From: Stenotrophomonas humi
GTDB taxonomy: Bacteria > Pseudomonadota > Gammaproteobacteria > Xanthomonadales > Xanthomonadaceae
Assembly: GCF_001431415.1 (NCBI RefSeq)
Contig: NZ_LDJI01000008.1
Location: 29,789-93,788, forward strand
Reading direction: 5' to 3'
Length of the DNA: 64,000 nucleotides
Position numbers and translations under genes: made by a program. How positions within the stretch are numbered: the stretch's first letter is position 1; the number at the start of each line of letters is the position of its first letter. A model generated the notes under the pieces. It did not search any database, was not told the origin of the DNA, and saw only the letters and a list, made by a program, of their open reading frames with translations. Of this stretch, positions 8,490-22,639 are shown in pieces.

Positions 8490-9317
8490 ATGTCCCCCGT
8501 TCCGCACAGTTTTTCCCCCCGCCGTTTTTCGCAGACGCTGGTCGCCCAGGCGTTGGACGATGCGCTGGCAAGCAGCGCGTCCACACCGGTGCTGGCGATC
8601 AGTGGCGTGCAGGGCAGCGGCAAGTCCACCCTGGCCGCGCAGGTGGTCGAGCTGGCACGTTCGCGCGGCCTGTGTGCCGCCGCGCTGTCCATCGACGACA
8701 CCTACCTCACCCGCGCACAGCGCCAGCGCCTGGCTGACCGAATCCATCCGCTGCTGGCCACGCGCGGCCCGCCGGGCACGCACGACATGCCGTTGGCGCT
8801 GTCCACGCTGGACGCCGCCAAGGCCGGGCAATCCTTCGCGCTTCCCCGTTTCGACAAACTCGCCGACGAACGTGTCCCGGAGCTGCAGTGGAGCCAGATC
8901 GAGCGGCCGCTGGACCTGCTGGTATTTGAAGGCTGGTTCCTGGGCACGCCGGCCGAATCCGACGCTGCATTGCAGGTGCCATTGAATGCACTGGAACGCG
9001 AAGCCGATGCCGAAGGCACCTGGCGACGCTGGTGCAACCAGGCGCTGGCCGATGACTACCCGGCGCTGTGGCAGCGCTTTGACCGGCTGTGGTTCCTGCA
9101 ACCGCCCAGCTTTGCGGTGGTACCGCAGTGGCGCTGGCAGCAGGAACAAGCGCTGCAGCAGGCCTCGCCGGCGCGCACCAGCATGAGCCGGCCGCAGGTG
9201 GAGCGCTTCGTGCAGTTTTATGAACGCATCAGCCGGCAGGCGCTGCGCACACTGCCGGACATCGCCGACCGCACCATCGCCCTGGATGCACAACGGCGGC
9301 CACTGGAAGAAACATGA
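8490..9317 (+). CDS. P-loop kinase, D-glycerate 3-kinase (GLYK/YggC)-like
   Basis: 275-residue cytoplasmic P-loop kinase. The Walker A motif is [10 protein letters not shown] near residue 40, followed by [17 protein letters not shown], the TRGPPGTHD segment, [10 protein letters not shown] and [10 protein letters not shown]. This pattern is shared by plant-type D-glycerate 3-kinases and E. coli YggC. The likely reaction is ATP-dependent phosphorylation of a small hydroxylated metabolite, possibly glycerate, but substrate specificity is not proven. Start at 8490 (MSPVPHSF) is preferred; an in-frame ATG at 8466 is possible and neither has a strong ribosome site. Divergent from pdxH with 42 bases between starts. 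Confidence 0.75.
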   Translation: MSPVPHSFSPRRFSQTLVAQALDDALASSASTPVLAISGVQGSGKSTLAAQVVELARSRGLCAAALSIDDTYLTRAQRQRLADRIHPLLATRGPPGTHDMPLALSTLDAAKAGQSFALPRFDKLADERVPELQWSQIERPLDLLVFEGWFLGTPAESDAALQVPLNALEREADAEGTWRRWCNQALADDYPALWQRFDRLWFLQPPSFAVVPQWRWQQEQALQQASPARTSMSRPQVERFVQFYERISRQALRTLPDIADRTIALDAQRRPLEET

Positions 9318-9328
9318 AGCCGCTGCCA

Positions 9329-9351
9329 TAGGAGCGGCTTGAGCCACGAGG
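9329..9351. repeat. TAGGAGCGGC-type intergenic repeat
   Basis: TAGGAGCGGCTTGAGCCACG resembles the short TAGGAGCGGC(G/T)T...GCCGCGA repeat common between genes in xanthomonads and pseudomonads. A reverse copy occurs at 26744-26770. The rest of the 188-bp gap between the kinase and dodecin genes shows nothing else I recognise. Confidence 0.45.
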
Positions 9352-9505
9352 CCAGCCACGCATCCGAAGCCCGGAACAATGCCGTCACACCGCAGGCTTG
9401 GGCCTGCGATACAACGCACTTGCCTGCGAAACACAGGATTGCTTCCGGCCTCAGGGCCGCGTCAACGTCGCGGCTTATGCCGTTCCTACAGCGCGGCGGT
9501 ACCGG

Positions 9506-9709
9506 TTACTGCACCAGGAACGTTATCCGCAGGTTGACCCGCCACTCGACGATGTTGCCGTCGCCGTCGGTAACCGCCTTGGTTTCATTGACCCACGCGC
9601 CCTGGATGCCCTTGACGGTCTCGGCCACCTTTTTCAGCCCGGAACGCACCGCGTCTTCGATGCTGGTCTTGGACGACGCGCTGACTTCAATGATTTTCGC
9701 CACTGACAT
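9506..9709 (-). CDS. Dodecin (flavin-binding storage protein)
   Basis: 67-residue dodecin family protein, MSVAKIIEVSASSKTSIEDA then IQGAWVNETKAVTDGDGN and WRVNLRITFLV. Dodecins form hollow dodecamers that bind riboflavin, FMN or FAD derivatives and buffer free flavin. The conserved tryptophan that stacks on the flavin is the W in IQGAWVNE. The start at 9709 is supported by GGAGTCGGAC just upstream; the frame is open for ten more codons. A 6-bp inverted repeat, CCACGA-ACCAT-TCGTGG (9729-9745), lies 20 bases upstream and could be an operator or leader hairpin. It stands alone and is divergent from aroKB. Confidence 0.92.
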   Translation of the reverse strand: MSVAKIIEVSASSKTSIEDAVRSGLKKVAETVKGIQGAWVNETKAVTDGDGNIVEWRVNLRITFLVQ

Positions 9710-9808
9710 GTCCGACTCCTTGGTTGCACCACGAACCATTCGTGGAGCACCCGAGCTTGGCTGCTACCGTGTTAAGGCACTGACACGAGGTGCTAGCATC
9801 ACCCAACG

Positions 9809-11458
9809 ATGAATCCTGCCCCCAATCTCATCCTGGTAGGCCCCATGGGGGCCGGTAAAACCTGCATCGGCCGCCGCCTGGCCGAGCGCTTCGGGCTGGC
9901 GTTCGTCGATGCCGACCAGGCCATCGTCGATGACGTCGGTTCAAGCATTCCCACCATTTTCGAGAACGTCGGCGAACCCGGTTTCCGTGCCCATGAAAAA
10001 CGGGTGCTGGCCGAACTGCTGGCGAAACGGGGCCAGTTGATCTCCACCGGGGGCGGCTCGGTGCTGGATGCCGACAACCGCCAGCGTCTGGGCGAACGGG
10101 GTTTCGTGGTCTATCTGCGGGTCAGCGTGCAGTCGCAGCTGCAGCGACTGCATCGCGACAAGACCCGTCCGCTGCTGCTGCGCGAAGACCGCGAGCAGGT
10201 ACTGCACGCCATGGCCGAGCTACGCGACCCGCTGTACCGCGAAGTGGCCGACCTGACCATCGACACCGACCTTTACTCCCCCGCCGACGCCACCGCCCAG
10301 CTGGTGGTACGGCTTGCCGCCCAATGGCAGATTTCGGAATCCCCTCGCATGACCGCTTCCCCCCGCACCGTCGCCGTTGGTGGCGAACTCCCTTACCAGA
10401 TTCATATCGGGCCGGGCCTGCTGGCCGAAGCCGACCTGCTGACCCGCGCCATCCGTGGCCGCCATGTATTGCTGGCCAGCGATGACACCGTCGCGCCGCT
10501 GTATCTGGCGCGCGTGCAGGAGGCGCTGCAGGCCGCGCGCCCGGAGCTGAAGATCGGCCAATACATCATCCCGGCCGGTGAAGCCTCCAAGACGCTGGAC
10601 AACTTCGGCGGCGCGATCAACGCGCTCGCTGCACTGGGCGCCACCCGCGATGCCTGCGTGCTGGCGCTGGGCGGTGGCGTGGTCGGCGACCTGGCCGGCT
10701 TTGCCGCGGCCTGCTGGATGCGCGGCGTGGACTGCGTGCAGCTGCCCACCACGCTACTGGCGATGGTCGATTCCTCGGTCGGCGGCAAGACCGCGGTCGA
10801 CATCGCGCAGGGCAAAAATCTGGTCGGTGCCTTCCACCCACCGCGTGCGGTGATCGCCGATACCAGCGCGCTGCGCACCTTGCCGGTGCGCGAACTGCGC
10901 GCCGGTCTGGCCGAGGTGATCAAGTACGGCGCCATCCGTGACCCGCTGTTCTTCCAGTGGCTGCAGGCCGAGCGCGCAGCATTGCTGGCCGGTGACGATG
11001 TCGCCCTGGCCCAGGCCATCGCGCGCAGCTGTGAGCACAAGGCCGAGATCGTCGAACGCGACCCGCTGGAAAAGGGCGAACGCGCCCTGCTCAACCTGGG
11101 CCATACCTTTGGCCACGCCATCGAAACCGCGCAGGGCTACGGCGCGCCCGGCAACGACAACCTCAACCATGGCGAAGCCGTGGCGGTGGGCATGGTGCTG
11201 GCCGCACGCTTGTCGGCGGCGCTTGGCATGGCGCCCGCGGCCGATACCGAGACCCTGCGCGACCTGCTGTTGGCCTACGGCCTGCCGGTGGCCATCCCGG
11301 CCGGACTGGCGCCCGAGGCCCTGCTCGCACACATGCGCCTGGACAAGAAGAACATCGCCGGGCGCCTGCGACTGGTCCTGTGGCGCGGCATCGGCAAGGC
11401 CGAGGTGGTGCCGGATGTGGACGAAGCCGCAGTGCTGGACGTGCTGCGTTTGGGGTGA
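9809..11458 (+). CDS. aroKB: Fused shikimate kinase / 3-dehydroquinate synthase AroKB
   Basis: One unbroken 549-codon frame holds two shikimate-pathway enzymes. Residues 1-180 are shikimate kinase, with Walker A GPMGAGKT at 11-18, the DADQAIVDD shikimate segment, STGGGSVL and TRPLL. Residues 181-549 are NAD- and metal-dependent 3-dehydroquinate synthase, with [49 protein letters not shown] and [13 protein letters not shown]. AroB normally starts near [10 protein letters not shown]; that methionine is an in-frame ATG at 10349 preceded by GGAAT nine bases away. No stop codon separates the halves (last AroK codons read ISESPR). It may be a genuine fusion, or AroB may also be made by internal initiation. 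TGCTAGCAT at 9791-9799 is a possible extended -10 box. Confidence 0.92.
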   Translation: MNPAPNLILVGPMGAGKTCIGRRLAERFGLAFVDADQAIVDDVGSSIPTIFENVGEPGFRAHEKRVLAELLAKRGQLISTGGGSVLDADNRQRLGERGFVVYLRVSVQSQLQRLHRDKTRPLLLREDREQVLHAMAELRDPLYREVADLTIDTDLYSPADATAQLVVRLAAQWQISESPRMTASPRTVAVGGELPYQIHIGPGLLAEADLLTRAIRGRHVLLASDDTVAPLYLARVQEALQAARPELKIGQYIIPAGEASKTLDNFGGAINALAALGATRDACVLALGGGVVGDLAGFAAACWMRGVDCVQLPTTLLAMVDSSVGGKTAVDIAQGKNLVGAFHPPRAVIADTSALRTLPVRELRAGLAEVIKYGAIRDPLFFQWLQAERAALLAGDDVALAQAIARSCEHKAEIVERDPLEKGERALLNLGHTFGHAIETAQGYGAPGNDNLNHGEAVAVGMVLAARLSAALGMAPAADTETLRDLLLAYGLPVAIPAGLAPEALLAHMRLDKKNIAGRLRLVLWRGIGKAEVVPDVDEAAVLDVLRLG

Positions 11459-11465
11459 AGCGTGT

Positions 11466-11582
11466 AGCTCCCCTCCCCCGGACCTGCGATGTAGGGGAGC
11501 GGGCCAGGTAGAAGCCAAGCGACCGCAGCTCCTCCCCCTTTCGTCGTCGCCACAGGGGAGGACCGGGGAGGGGAAGCGCTTG
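11466..11582. repeat. MITE-like inverted-repeat element downstream of aroKB
   Basis: Outer arms CTCCCCTCCCCCGG (about 11469-11482) and CCGGGGAGGGGAAG (11563-11576) are imperfect reverse complements. Internal GC-rich hairpins include CTCCCC...GGGGAG near 11468-11500 and CTCCCC...GGGGAG near 11530-11560. Composition and motif resemble the repeats flanking prpC. It fills most of the gap between aroKB and the WGR-like gene and could fold in the 3' end of the aroKB transcript. Confidence 0.5.
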
Positions 11583-11634
11583 GTGCTTCTGCCAAAAGCG
11601 GCCCAAATTGCCCGCAACGGCTACAATCGCCACC

Positions 11635-11886
11635 ATGCGCGTCCTACTGCAACAGCCGCCCAGCGGCAACGAAGCCCCCCGCTATGTACAGCTCACCCTG
11701 GTGCCGGATCTGCTCGGCGGCTGGGAGCTGCAGCGTGAGAGCGGGCAGATCGGCGGCCGTGTGCAACTGCGCCGGGAACTGTTCCTGCAGCAGCAGGAAG
11801 CCCAGCAGGCCTTCGAGAAAGGCCGTGACGCACAGATCAAGCGCGGCTTCCAGGTGATGTTCACCAGCGGCCTGCAACAACCCTGA
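11635..11886 (+). CDS. Small WGR-like domain protein
   Basis: 83-residue protein consisting of little more than one WGR-like module: [20 protein letters not shown], then [14 protein letters not shown], a helix [18 protein letters not shown] and a final strand QVMF. WGR domains occur in PARP enzymes and in short bacterial proteins and bind nucleic acid in the eukaryotic cases. Here the W-G-R signature itself is degenerate (WELQ). The ATG at 11635 is chosen over upstream in-frame codons because the repeat lies upstream and similarity begins here. It precedes hemE on the same strand. Function unknown. Confidence 0.65.
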   Translation: MRVLLQQPPSGNEAPRYVQLTLVPDLLGGWELQRESGQIGGRVQLRRELFLQQQEAQQAFEKGRDAQIKRGFQVMFTSGLQQP

Positions 11887-11945
11887 TCGGCTCCTCCCCT
11901 GGCCGCACGACGCGGCCGGCGCCGTTCCCTATCCAGGAGTTCTTC

Positions 11946-13019
11946 GTGACCAGCCCACTTCGCAACGACCGCTTCCTGCGCGCCCTGCGCCGCGAGCCCG
12001 TGGACTGCACCCCCGTCTGGCTGATGCGTCAGGCCGGCCGTTATCTGCCGGAGTACCGCGCCACCCGCGCCCGCGCCGGCAGCTTCCTGGGCATGGCCAA
12101 GAACCCGGAAGTCGCCTGTGAAGTGACCCTGCAGCCGCTGGAGCGCTTCGATCTGGATGCGGCGATCCTGTTCTCGGACATCCTCACCGTGCCGGACGCG
12201 ATGGGCCTGGGCCTGTACTTCGTCGATGGCGAAGGCCCCAAGTTCAAGCACCCGATCCGTGACGTTGCCGCTGTCGACAAGCTGGCCGTGCCCGACATGG
12301 AATCCGAGCTGGGCTACGTGATGGACGCGGTACGCCTGATCCGCCGCGAGCTGGACGGCAAGGTGCCGCTGATCGGTTTTTCCGGCAGCCCGTGGACGCT
12401 GGCCTGTTACATGATCGAAGGCGGCGGCAGCAAGGATTTCGCGCGTATCAAGGCCATGGCGCTGAACGAGCCCCAGGCCCTGCACAAGCTGCTGAACGTG
12501 GTGACCGATGCGGTCATCGCCTATCTGTCGGCGCAGCGCGCGGCCGGCGCACAGGCGCTGCAGGTGTTCGATACCTGGGGCGGCGTGCTCGGCCCGGCGA
12601 TGTACCGCGAATTCTCGCTGCGTTATCTCAACCGCATCGCCGCGGAGTTGAAGCGCGGCGAAGGCGCTGACCGTACCCCGCTTATCCTGTTCGGCAAGGG
12701 TACCGGCCAGTACGTGTCCGAGCTGGCCGCCAGTGGCGCTGAAGGCATTGGCGTGGACTGGACCATCAGCCTGGAAGACGCTGCCCGCGCTGCCGCAGGC
12801 AAGGCCGCGCTGCAGGGCAACCTGGACCCGACCACGCTGTACGGCTCGCCCGACGCGATCACCCGCGAAGTCGGCAAGGTGCTGGAAAGCTATGCCGCCG
12901 GCAACAACGGTTCGCTTGAAGGCCACGTGTTCAACCTGGGCCACGGCATGTCGCCGGACATGAACCCGGATCATGTCGCAGTGCTGGTGGATGCCGTGCA
13001 TCGCCTCAGCCGACGCTGA
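11946..13019 (+). CDS. hemE: Uroporphyrinogen decarboxylase HemE
   Basis: Decarboxylates the four acetate side chains of uroporphyrinogen III to give coproporphyrinogen III in heme synthesis; cytoplasmic and cofactor-free. The 357-residue product starts at GTG 11946, with CCAGGAG upstream, and shows the N-terminal signature [16 protein letters not shown] and the second signature [20 protein letters not shown], plus the catalytic aspartate in [14 protein letters not shown] and the C-terminal [16 protein letters not shown]. Length and motifs are standard. It follows the WGR-like gene by about 60 bases. Confidence 0.97.
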   Translation: MTSPLRNDRFLRALRREPVDCTPVWLMRQAGRYLPEYRATRARAGSFLGMAKNPEVACEVTLQPLERFDLDAAILFSDILTVPDAMGLGLYFVDGEGPKFKHPIRDVAAVDKLAVPDMESELGYVMDAVRLIRRELDGKVPLIGFSGSPWTLACYMIEGGGSKDFARIKAMALNEPQALHKLLNVVTDAVIAYLSAQRAAGAQALQVFDTWGGVLGPAMYREFSLRYLNRIAAELKRGEGADRTPLILFGKGTGQYVSELAASGAEGIGVDWTISLEDAARAAAGKAALQGNLDPTTLYGSPDAITREVGKVLESYAAGNNGSLEGHVFNLGHGMSPDMNPDHVAVLVDAVHRLSRR

Positions 13020-13028
13020 CCCCCCATC

Positions 13029-13059
13029 TGCCGGGAGAGGGTTTTGCCCTCGCCCGGCA
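13029..13059. terminator. Hairpin downstream of hemE
   Basis: TGCCGGG-AG-AGGG, loop TTTTG, then CCCT-CG-CCCGGCA: a strong two-part stem interrupted by one symmetric internal loop, 10 bases after the hemE stop. It lacks a U-run, so it may act as a weak terminator or 3'-end stabiliser rather than a full intrinsic terminator. Confidence 0.4.
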
Positions 13060-13083
13060 TTGGCGGTTCCAGGAAGGAAGGCC

Positions 13084-13731
13084 ATGCCAACCATCACTAC
13101 GTTGCTGCTGTCATCGCTGCTGGCATTGATCACCTGCACCGCGCAGGCGCATGCCGAAGGCGCCGCAGACAAGCCGTTGCCACTGCAGCGCAACGACTTC
13201 CCTACACTCGCGGCAAACGATCAGATCCAGCGTCTGGTGATCTTCGACCCCGATGTTGAGGATTTCCCCGTGCGCTGCGAGCAGTTGCGCATCGCCAGGC
13301 GGGCTGAGCTTTCGCCACGCTGGCAGCCGGTGATCGACCGGCTCACGCTGACGTCCTGCGAGGTCACCGCCTTCGACGACGGCGAAACCTACCTGACCTA
13401 CGACGCCCACGCCACGTTCAAGCCCGCTGCGGCCACGCTGCAGGGCCTGCCCGTGATCGGCTATGAAGAAGCCATGGGTGCAATGCACATCCGCCAGAGC
13501 TACGACGTGGATGCGCCCATCGCACAACTGCTCAAGGCCATGCGGCCGCTGATCGAACACGATTGCCTACCGATGCTGCAGCTCAATCCGATGGCCGTGC
13601 CGACCTGCGCCATGAGCTACGACGGCGAAGCCTGGTCGGTGATCGTCGGCGAACTCAACCATACCGTCTGGTTGCGCGCGAACCCCGACAACCCCGCGCG
13701 CTCGTTGTACGAGGTCAGTGGCGGCGACTGA
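13084..13731 (+). CDS. Secreted protein of unknown function
   Basis: 215-residue protein with a clear Sec signal peptide (about residues 1-24, MPTITTLLLSSLLALITCTA then QAHAEG), so it is probably periplasmic. I do not recognise the family. Four cysteines (in FPVRCEQ, LTSCEVT, EHDCLPM and PTCAMSY) could form two disulfides. The start is the ATG at 13084, with GGAAGGAAGGCC just upstream; the longer open frame overlaps hemE and would bury the signal peptide. It lies between hemE and a DHA2 efflux pump on the same strand with no evident functional link. Confidence 0.7.
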   Translation: MPTITTLLLSSLLALITCTAQAHAEGAADKPLPLQRNDFPTLAANDQIQRLVIFDPDVEDFPVRCEQLRIARRAELSPRWQPVIDRLTLTSCEVTAFDDGETYLTYDAHATFKPAAATLQGLPVIGYEEAMGAMHIRQSYDVDAPIAQLLKAMRPLIEHDCLPMLQLNPMAVPTCAMSYDGEAWSVIVGELNHTVWLRANPDNPARSLYEVSGGD

Positions 13732-13795
13732 TCTACGCAGCATCTGCACACCGCAGAGCGGACAATGGCGACCTGCAATTCTGTGAACCGTCCTG

Positions 13796-15217
13796 ATGCC
13801 CGCTCCCGTTTCCAGCCCCTTGCCAGCCAGTAATACCCACAAGCCGCTGCTATGGCTGGTGTCGCTGGCCATCTTCATGCAGATGCTGGATTCGACCATC
13901 GTCAACACCGCCCTGCCGGCAATGGCGCGCAGCCTCGGCGAAAGCCCGCTGCAGATGCAGTCGGTAGTGTTCAGCTACGCATTGGCGGTGGCCAGCTTCA
14001 TTCCGGCTTCGGGCTGGATCGCCGACCGTTTCGGCACGCGCCGCACCTTCTTCGCGGCCATCATTCTGTTCACCCTGGGGTCGCTGGCCTGCGCCCTGTC
14101 GCCAACGCTGCAATGGCTGGTGGCTTCGCGCGTGCTGCAAGGCATCGGCGGCGCGATGCTGCTGCCGGTCGGTCGCCTGGCGGTGATGCGCACGGTGCCG
14201 CGCGATCAGTTCCTGGCGGCGATGAGTTTCATCGCCATCCCGGCGTTGATCGGCCCCCTGCTGGGGCCAACGCTCGGCGGCTGGCTGGTGGAAGTGGCGT
14301 CATGGCACTGGATCTTCCTGATCAACCTGCCCATTGGCGTGATCGGCCTGATCGCAGCGGTGCGGATCATGCCCGACCACTACGCCCAACGGAAACACCG
14401 CTTCGACCTGGCCGGCTACCTGATGCTGGCCTTCGGCATGGTGGCGCTGTCACTGGCGTTGGATGGCGTGTCGGCGATCGGTTCGGCGCAGGCATTGGTG
14501 ATCCTGCTCGCGGTCATCGGCATCGCCGCGCTGGTCGGCTATTGGCTGCATGCGGCCAACAGCCGCGAGCCGTTGTTCTCGCTGTCGCTGTTCCACATTG
14601 CCAGCTTCCGCATCGGCATCCTTGGCAATCTGTTCTCACGTATCGGCAGCGGCGCGATGCCGTTGTTGATTCCACTGTTGCTGCAGGTGGGCATGGGCAT
14701 GAGCCCGATGACTGCCGGCATGATGATGATTCCCGTGGCGCTGGCCGGCATGGTGGCAAAACGTGCGGCGGTGTCGCTGGTGATGCGCTTTGGCTACCGC
14801 CGCATCCTGATGATCAACACGGTCTGCGTTGGCCTGGCGATGGCCAGTTTCGCGCTGATCAACGCGCATCAACCGTTGTGGTTGCAGCTGGTGCAGCTGG
14901 CCATCTTCGGCGCGGTGAACTCGATGCAGTTCACCGTGATGAATACCGTGACCCTGCGTGACCTGGACATGGAACAGGCCAGCAGCGGCAACAGCTTGCT
15001 GTCGATGGTGATGATGCTGGCCACCGGCTTTGGCGCGGCCACTGCGGGCAGCCTGCTGGCAACGTTCGGCACCCATATCGTGGGCCACGGCGCGACCGCG
15101 GCATTGCATGCCACCTTCGTGTGCGTGGGTGCGATCACCCTGAGCTCGACGCTGGTGTTCTGGCAGCTGCCGGAGAGCCGCCCGCATCCACGCGCGGTGG
15201 AAGAAGTGGCCGAGTAG
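13796..15217 (+). CDS. DHA2-family MFS efflux transporter (MdtD/EmrB-like)
   Basis: 473-residue inner-membrane drug:proton antiporter with about 14 hydrophobic helices. The DHA2 motifs are MQMLDSTIVNTALPAMA in helix 1 and ASGWIADRFGTRR (motif A), with RVLQGIGGAMLLPVGRLAVM and LIGPLLGPTLGGWLVE (motif C). Closest in feel to E. coli MdtD. The substrate cannot be inferred. There is no EmrA-type periplasmic adaptor or outer-membrane channel gene beside it, so it may act as a single-component pump. It converges on the tandem hybrid kinases, with a GC-rich inverted repeat (CCCGGGA...TCCCGGG, 15239-15264) in the 51-bp gap. Confidence 0.88.
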   Translation: MPAPVSSPLPASNTHKPLLWLVSLAIFMQMLDSTIVNTALPAMARSLGESPLQMQSVVFSYALAVASFIPASGWIADRFGTRRTFFAAIILFTLGSLACALSPTLQWLVASRVLQGIGGAMLLPVGRLAVMRTVPRDQFLAAMSFIAIPALIGPLLGPTLGGWLVEVASWHWIFLINLPIGVIGLIAAVRIMPDHYAQRKHRFDLAGYLMLAFGMVALSLALDGVSAIGSAQALVILLAVIGIAALVGYWLHAANSREPLFSLSLFHIASFRIGILGNLFSRIGSGAMPLLIPLLLQVGMGMSPMTAGMMMIPVALAGMVAKRAAVSLVMRFGYRRILMINTVCVGLAMASFALINAHQPLWLQLVQLAIFGAVNSMQFTVMNTVTLRDLDMEQASSGNSLLSMVMMLATGFGAATAGSLLATFGTHIVGHGATAALHATFVCVGAITLSSTLVFWQLPESRPHPRAVEEVAE

Positions 15218-15268
15218 GCAGCCTTTACAACGCGACAGCCCGGGAAAGCGCGGTGAATCCCGGGTGCA

Positions 15269-18828
<3,560 letters not shown>

Positions 18829-18832
<4 letters not shown>

Positions 18833-21800
18833 ACCTCACTCCCTTGCACGCCGGCATCGGACGCAGCCGCCCGGGCCTGGGCATTGCGGCTGCGCGTCAG
18901 TATGTGGGCAATGGCGCTGATCAGCAGCTGCCCGGTCAGCGGCTTGCGCAGGAAGCCATCCATGCCCGCCTCCAGCGCCAGCCGCTCGGCTTCGGCATCC
19001 GAACGCGCCGTCACCGCAATCAGCGGAAACTCATGGCCCTGGCTGCGCAGCTGCCGGGCCAGGGCCAGACCATCGAGCGCGGGCAGGTCCAGATCGAGCA
19101 GACCGACATCGAATGCACGCACCGCCACTTCGGTCAGTGCCGCCAGCCCGTGCGGTGCATGCACCACATTGTGGCCACGCACGTTGAGCAGCCCGCTGAT
19201 GACCTGCGCCACGGTGGCATCGTCCTCGACCAGCAATACGTTCAATGCATGGCCTATCGCCGGCTCGACACCTTCAACCGATGCGTCCTGCTCGGCAATC
19301 GTTTCCCAGGGCAACGGCAGCGCCACCAGAAACCGGGCACCGCTGCCCAGTCGGCTTTCCAGGGTGATGCCACCGCCCATCGCAATCGCCAGCTCCTGGC
19401 AGATCGCCAGGCCCAGACCGCTGCCGCCATAGCGCGATGCGGTACGCGGCCCTTCGGCCTGTTCAAAACGATGGAACAGGCGCGCCTGCTGCTCTTCGTT
19501 GATGCCCGGCCCGGTATCACTTACCACCAGCTCGATGCCGGCGTGGTCGGGACGCAATGTCACCGACAAACCCACCTTGCCCTGTTCGGTGAACTTGATG
19601 GCATTGCCCAGCAGGTTCATCAGGATCTGTCGCAACCGCATCGCGTCACCGCGTACGCGCACCGGCGTTGCGAACGGCTCGCCGCGCTCGAACACCAGGC
19701 CCCTGCGCTCGGCCATGGGCGCCATCAGCGAGATCACATCTTCCAGTACACGGCCCAGATCGAACGGCTGGTTCTCCAGCTCGAGCTTCCCCGATTCGAT
19801 GCGCGCCAGGTCCAGCGCGTCGTTGACCAGCCGCAGCAGGTGCGTACCCGCCTGTTGAATGGCGCCGGCATAGCGCTGCTGGCGTGCGTCCAGTTCGGTA
19901 TCCAGCAGCAGCTCGCTCATGCCCAGCACACCGGTCATCGGTGTGCGTACTTCATGCCCCAACGTGGCCAGGAAGCGGGTCTTGGCCAGCGATGCCTGTT
20001 CGGCAAGTTCGTGTTTATGGATGGCCAGCTGCCATTCACTGCGGCGCTGCACGCGGCGGCGATAGGCGAGCACGGCTGCGGTCGTCAGCAACAGCGCCAA
20101 CAGCACATACGCGGCGATGGCCCAGGCGCTGCGCCACCAGGGTGGCGCCACGTCGATGGTCAACGTCTGTGACGGTGTCCAGGCGCCGTCGGCCACGGCG
20201 CCCTGTATTTCCAGAAGATGGCTGCCCGATGGCAGGCGCGAGAGGATGCGCTCGCCTTCGCTGCCCAGCTCAACCCAGTTCTGGTCGTAGCCGTCGATGC
20301 GGAAGCGGAAGCGGTGACGCTTGGGTTCGGCATAGGACAGCAGCCGCGCGGTGACGCGCAGGTCGCGATCATCCGGCCCCAGCTGGATCGCATCACCGAC
20401 AAGACGCTGCTCCTGTGCGGCATCATTGCGGCGTACATGCACCGCATCGATCACCAGTTGCGACATCGCGCTGGCCGCCGCCACCGCATCCGGATTGAAC
20501 TCCACCAAGCCGGTGGCCGACACGGCCAGGGCATCGCCACAACCGGCATGGGCCGGTGGACGGCTGGTGAACTCCACGTCCGGCAGTCCGTCGCCCTCGT
20601 CGAGTACCTGCAAGCGCTCACCCTGCGGCTGCCACCACACCAAGCCACGCGGGGTGGTCGCCCACAACTGGCCCGAGCAACCCAGCACCAGGCCGCCCAT
20701 CGATACCGCCGGCACGCCCTCGGCCGCACCCAGACTGCGCTGCAGGACGAAGCCGCTGCCCTGTGGCCGATAGAACTCCAGCACCCCTTCGCGGCCCGCC
20801 CACAGGCTGCCGTCGGCGGCAAAGGCAACGTCATACACCATCCCCGCGGCGATCCCCGGCACCGGCACGAAACGACCGTTCTCGAACCGCAGCACGCCGC
20901 CACCACCCGCAACCCACACGCGGCCGGATGCATCCACGCGCAACTGCTCGACCAGCTTTTCCGGCAGGCCCGGGGCAACCCCAGCCGGGTAGTCAGCCAG
21001 CAGGCGGCCGTCCGCCGCACGGTGCTGCAGGCCGTGGTTGATGATCGACAGCCACACGCTGCCATCGGGCGCCAGCCGCATCAGGTCGGCCCGGCGTTGC
21101 GGGTCATCGCCTACGCCCAGGTCCACCCGCGTGAAGTGCCCGTCAGCCGGCCGGTACAGTGCGACACTGCCGGCACGCCCGGTCCAGACCCGGCCGTCCT
21201 GGCCACGCAATACCGACCAGTTGCTGCCTTTGCCCAGCTGCGCCTCGCCGGCCAGCAACGACAACCGGCCATCGTGGTCGAGCCGGTGCACGCCATGCGC
21301 CCCGGCAATCAGGAAGCCATCACCGTCAACGGCAGCGTTGAGCAGGTACAGGCTTTCCAGCGACTGCCCGTCGAGCTGGTAGTGGGTGGAGAAGCGCGTC
21401 CAGTCCGGCCGCAGGTAAGCCATCCCCTGGGTCAGCATCGCCATCCACACGCCGCCCTCGTGATCCTGCAGCAGGTCCAGCACGCCGCTGCGCGCGGTGA
21501 GGAAGCTGCTGCCCAGGTCACCGTCCAGCAACCGCAGCGTTTTGGCATCGCCGCGATACATGCCATTGGCGGTACCCATCCAGTAACCACCATCGCGGTC
21601 ATGCAGCACCACTGCCGCGCGTGTCTGCGCGGCTTCCGGCCAGGGCGCAGGCAGCACCGAACCATCGTCCATTACCCGGTACAAACCCTCGTCCGTGCCC
21701 GCCCAGATGCCGCCATTGCGATCGCCACTGAGGCGAATGACGTCCTTGTCCTGCAGCAACGGCGAGACAATCCGGGTGAAACGGTCATCGGCCGCGTCCC

Positions 21801-22416
21801 AGCGCGCCAGCCCGGACGCCGTCCCCACCCACACCACCTTGCCGCCATTGCCGGCAAGCAGTGAGTAGATGGTGTCGTCCGGCAGGCTGCGCGGATCATC
21901 GGCCTGATGCTGGTAATGGCTGACGCGGCCATCGGCATGCAGGCGGCAGATGCCGGTGCCGCTGGTACCGACCAACAGATCCGCACCGCTGCTTGCCAAC
22001 GCCCAGACCTGCTGCGGACAGGTTTCCTCCAGGAGGGGGAAACGTTGGAACTGCTGCCGGTCGGCATCCAGCATGGCCAGGCCAGCGCCATTGCCGCCTA
22101 CCCAGATCCGATCCCGGGCATCAATGGCCATGACTTCCAGCGCATTGCCCGGCAGCGATCCCGGGCGCTGCGGATCGTGCCGCCATACCTGCAGCTCTTT
22201 GCCGTCATAGCGGGCCAGGCCATCGTCGGTGGCTGCCCAGACATAGCCCTGGCGATCCTGCGCCAGCGCCAGCACCATCCGCGACGGCAAGCCTTCGGCC
22301 ACCCCCAGGCGACGCAACCGGGGCGTCTCGGCCAGGTCGGAGGCCATGCTCCAGCAGGGCCACAGGGCCAGCAGCAACACAACACCCAAACGGCTACAGT
22401 CCAGCATCCATTTCAT
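18829..22416 (-). CDS. Hybrid sensor histidine kinase with periplasmic two-component propeller (copy 1)
   Basis: 1195 residues from the ATG at 22416 (MKWMLDCSRLGVVLLLALW, a signal peptide; AAGGAG lies upstream at a long spacing). The frame is open 68 codons further but that part is not signal-like. Architecture matches the downstream gene: propeller blades such as GYVWAATDDGLARYDGKE, Y_Y_Y (FRFRIDGYDQNWVELG), transmembrane helix, HisKA (ATLGHEVRTPMTGVLG), HATPase (LMNLLGNAIKF) and receiver (LLDLDLPALDG). The kinase halves of the two proteins are very similar, the sensor halves much less so, which suggests tandem duplication followed by ligand-domain divergence. Divergent from the YceI operon. 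Confidence 0.92.
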
Positions 22417-22639
22417 CAGCGTCCGGCACTCCTTGCGCTGCCATCCTGGTCTCCAGGAGCCCTCACGGCAAACGCTACAACCCCCTCGCAAGGGGCCGAC
22501 TTTAGCGTCCACAGCCAGGCGCGGCAAAGAAGTTCCCGACGATCGCAGGCGGCCCCGTAACAAACCGTTGCGCAATATGGCCACAAACCCATGGCTGCAT
22601 CCGCCTAGAATCCCCTTCATTCCAACCCGGAGCCGGACC

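Noticed and set aside
15239..15264. CCCGGGA...TCCCGGG as an intrinsic terminator between the MFS and kinase genes
   Set aside because: The stem is only 7 bp with a 12-base loop and no U-run on either strand, so I mention it only as an inverted repeat.
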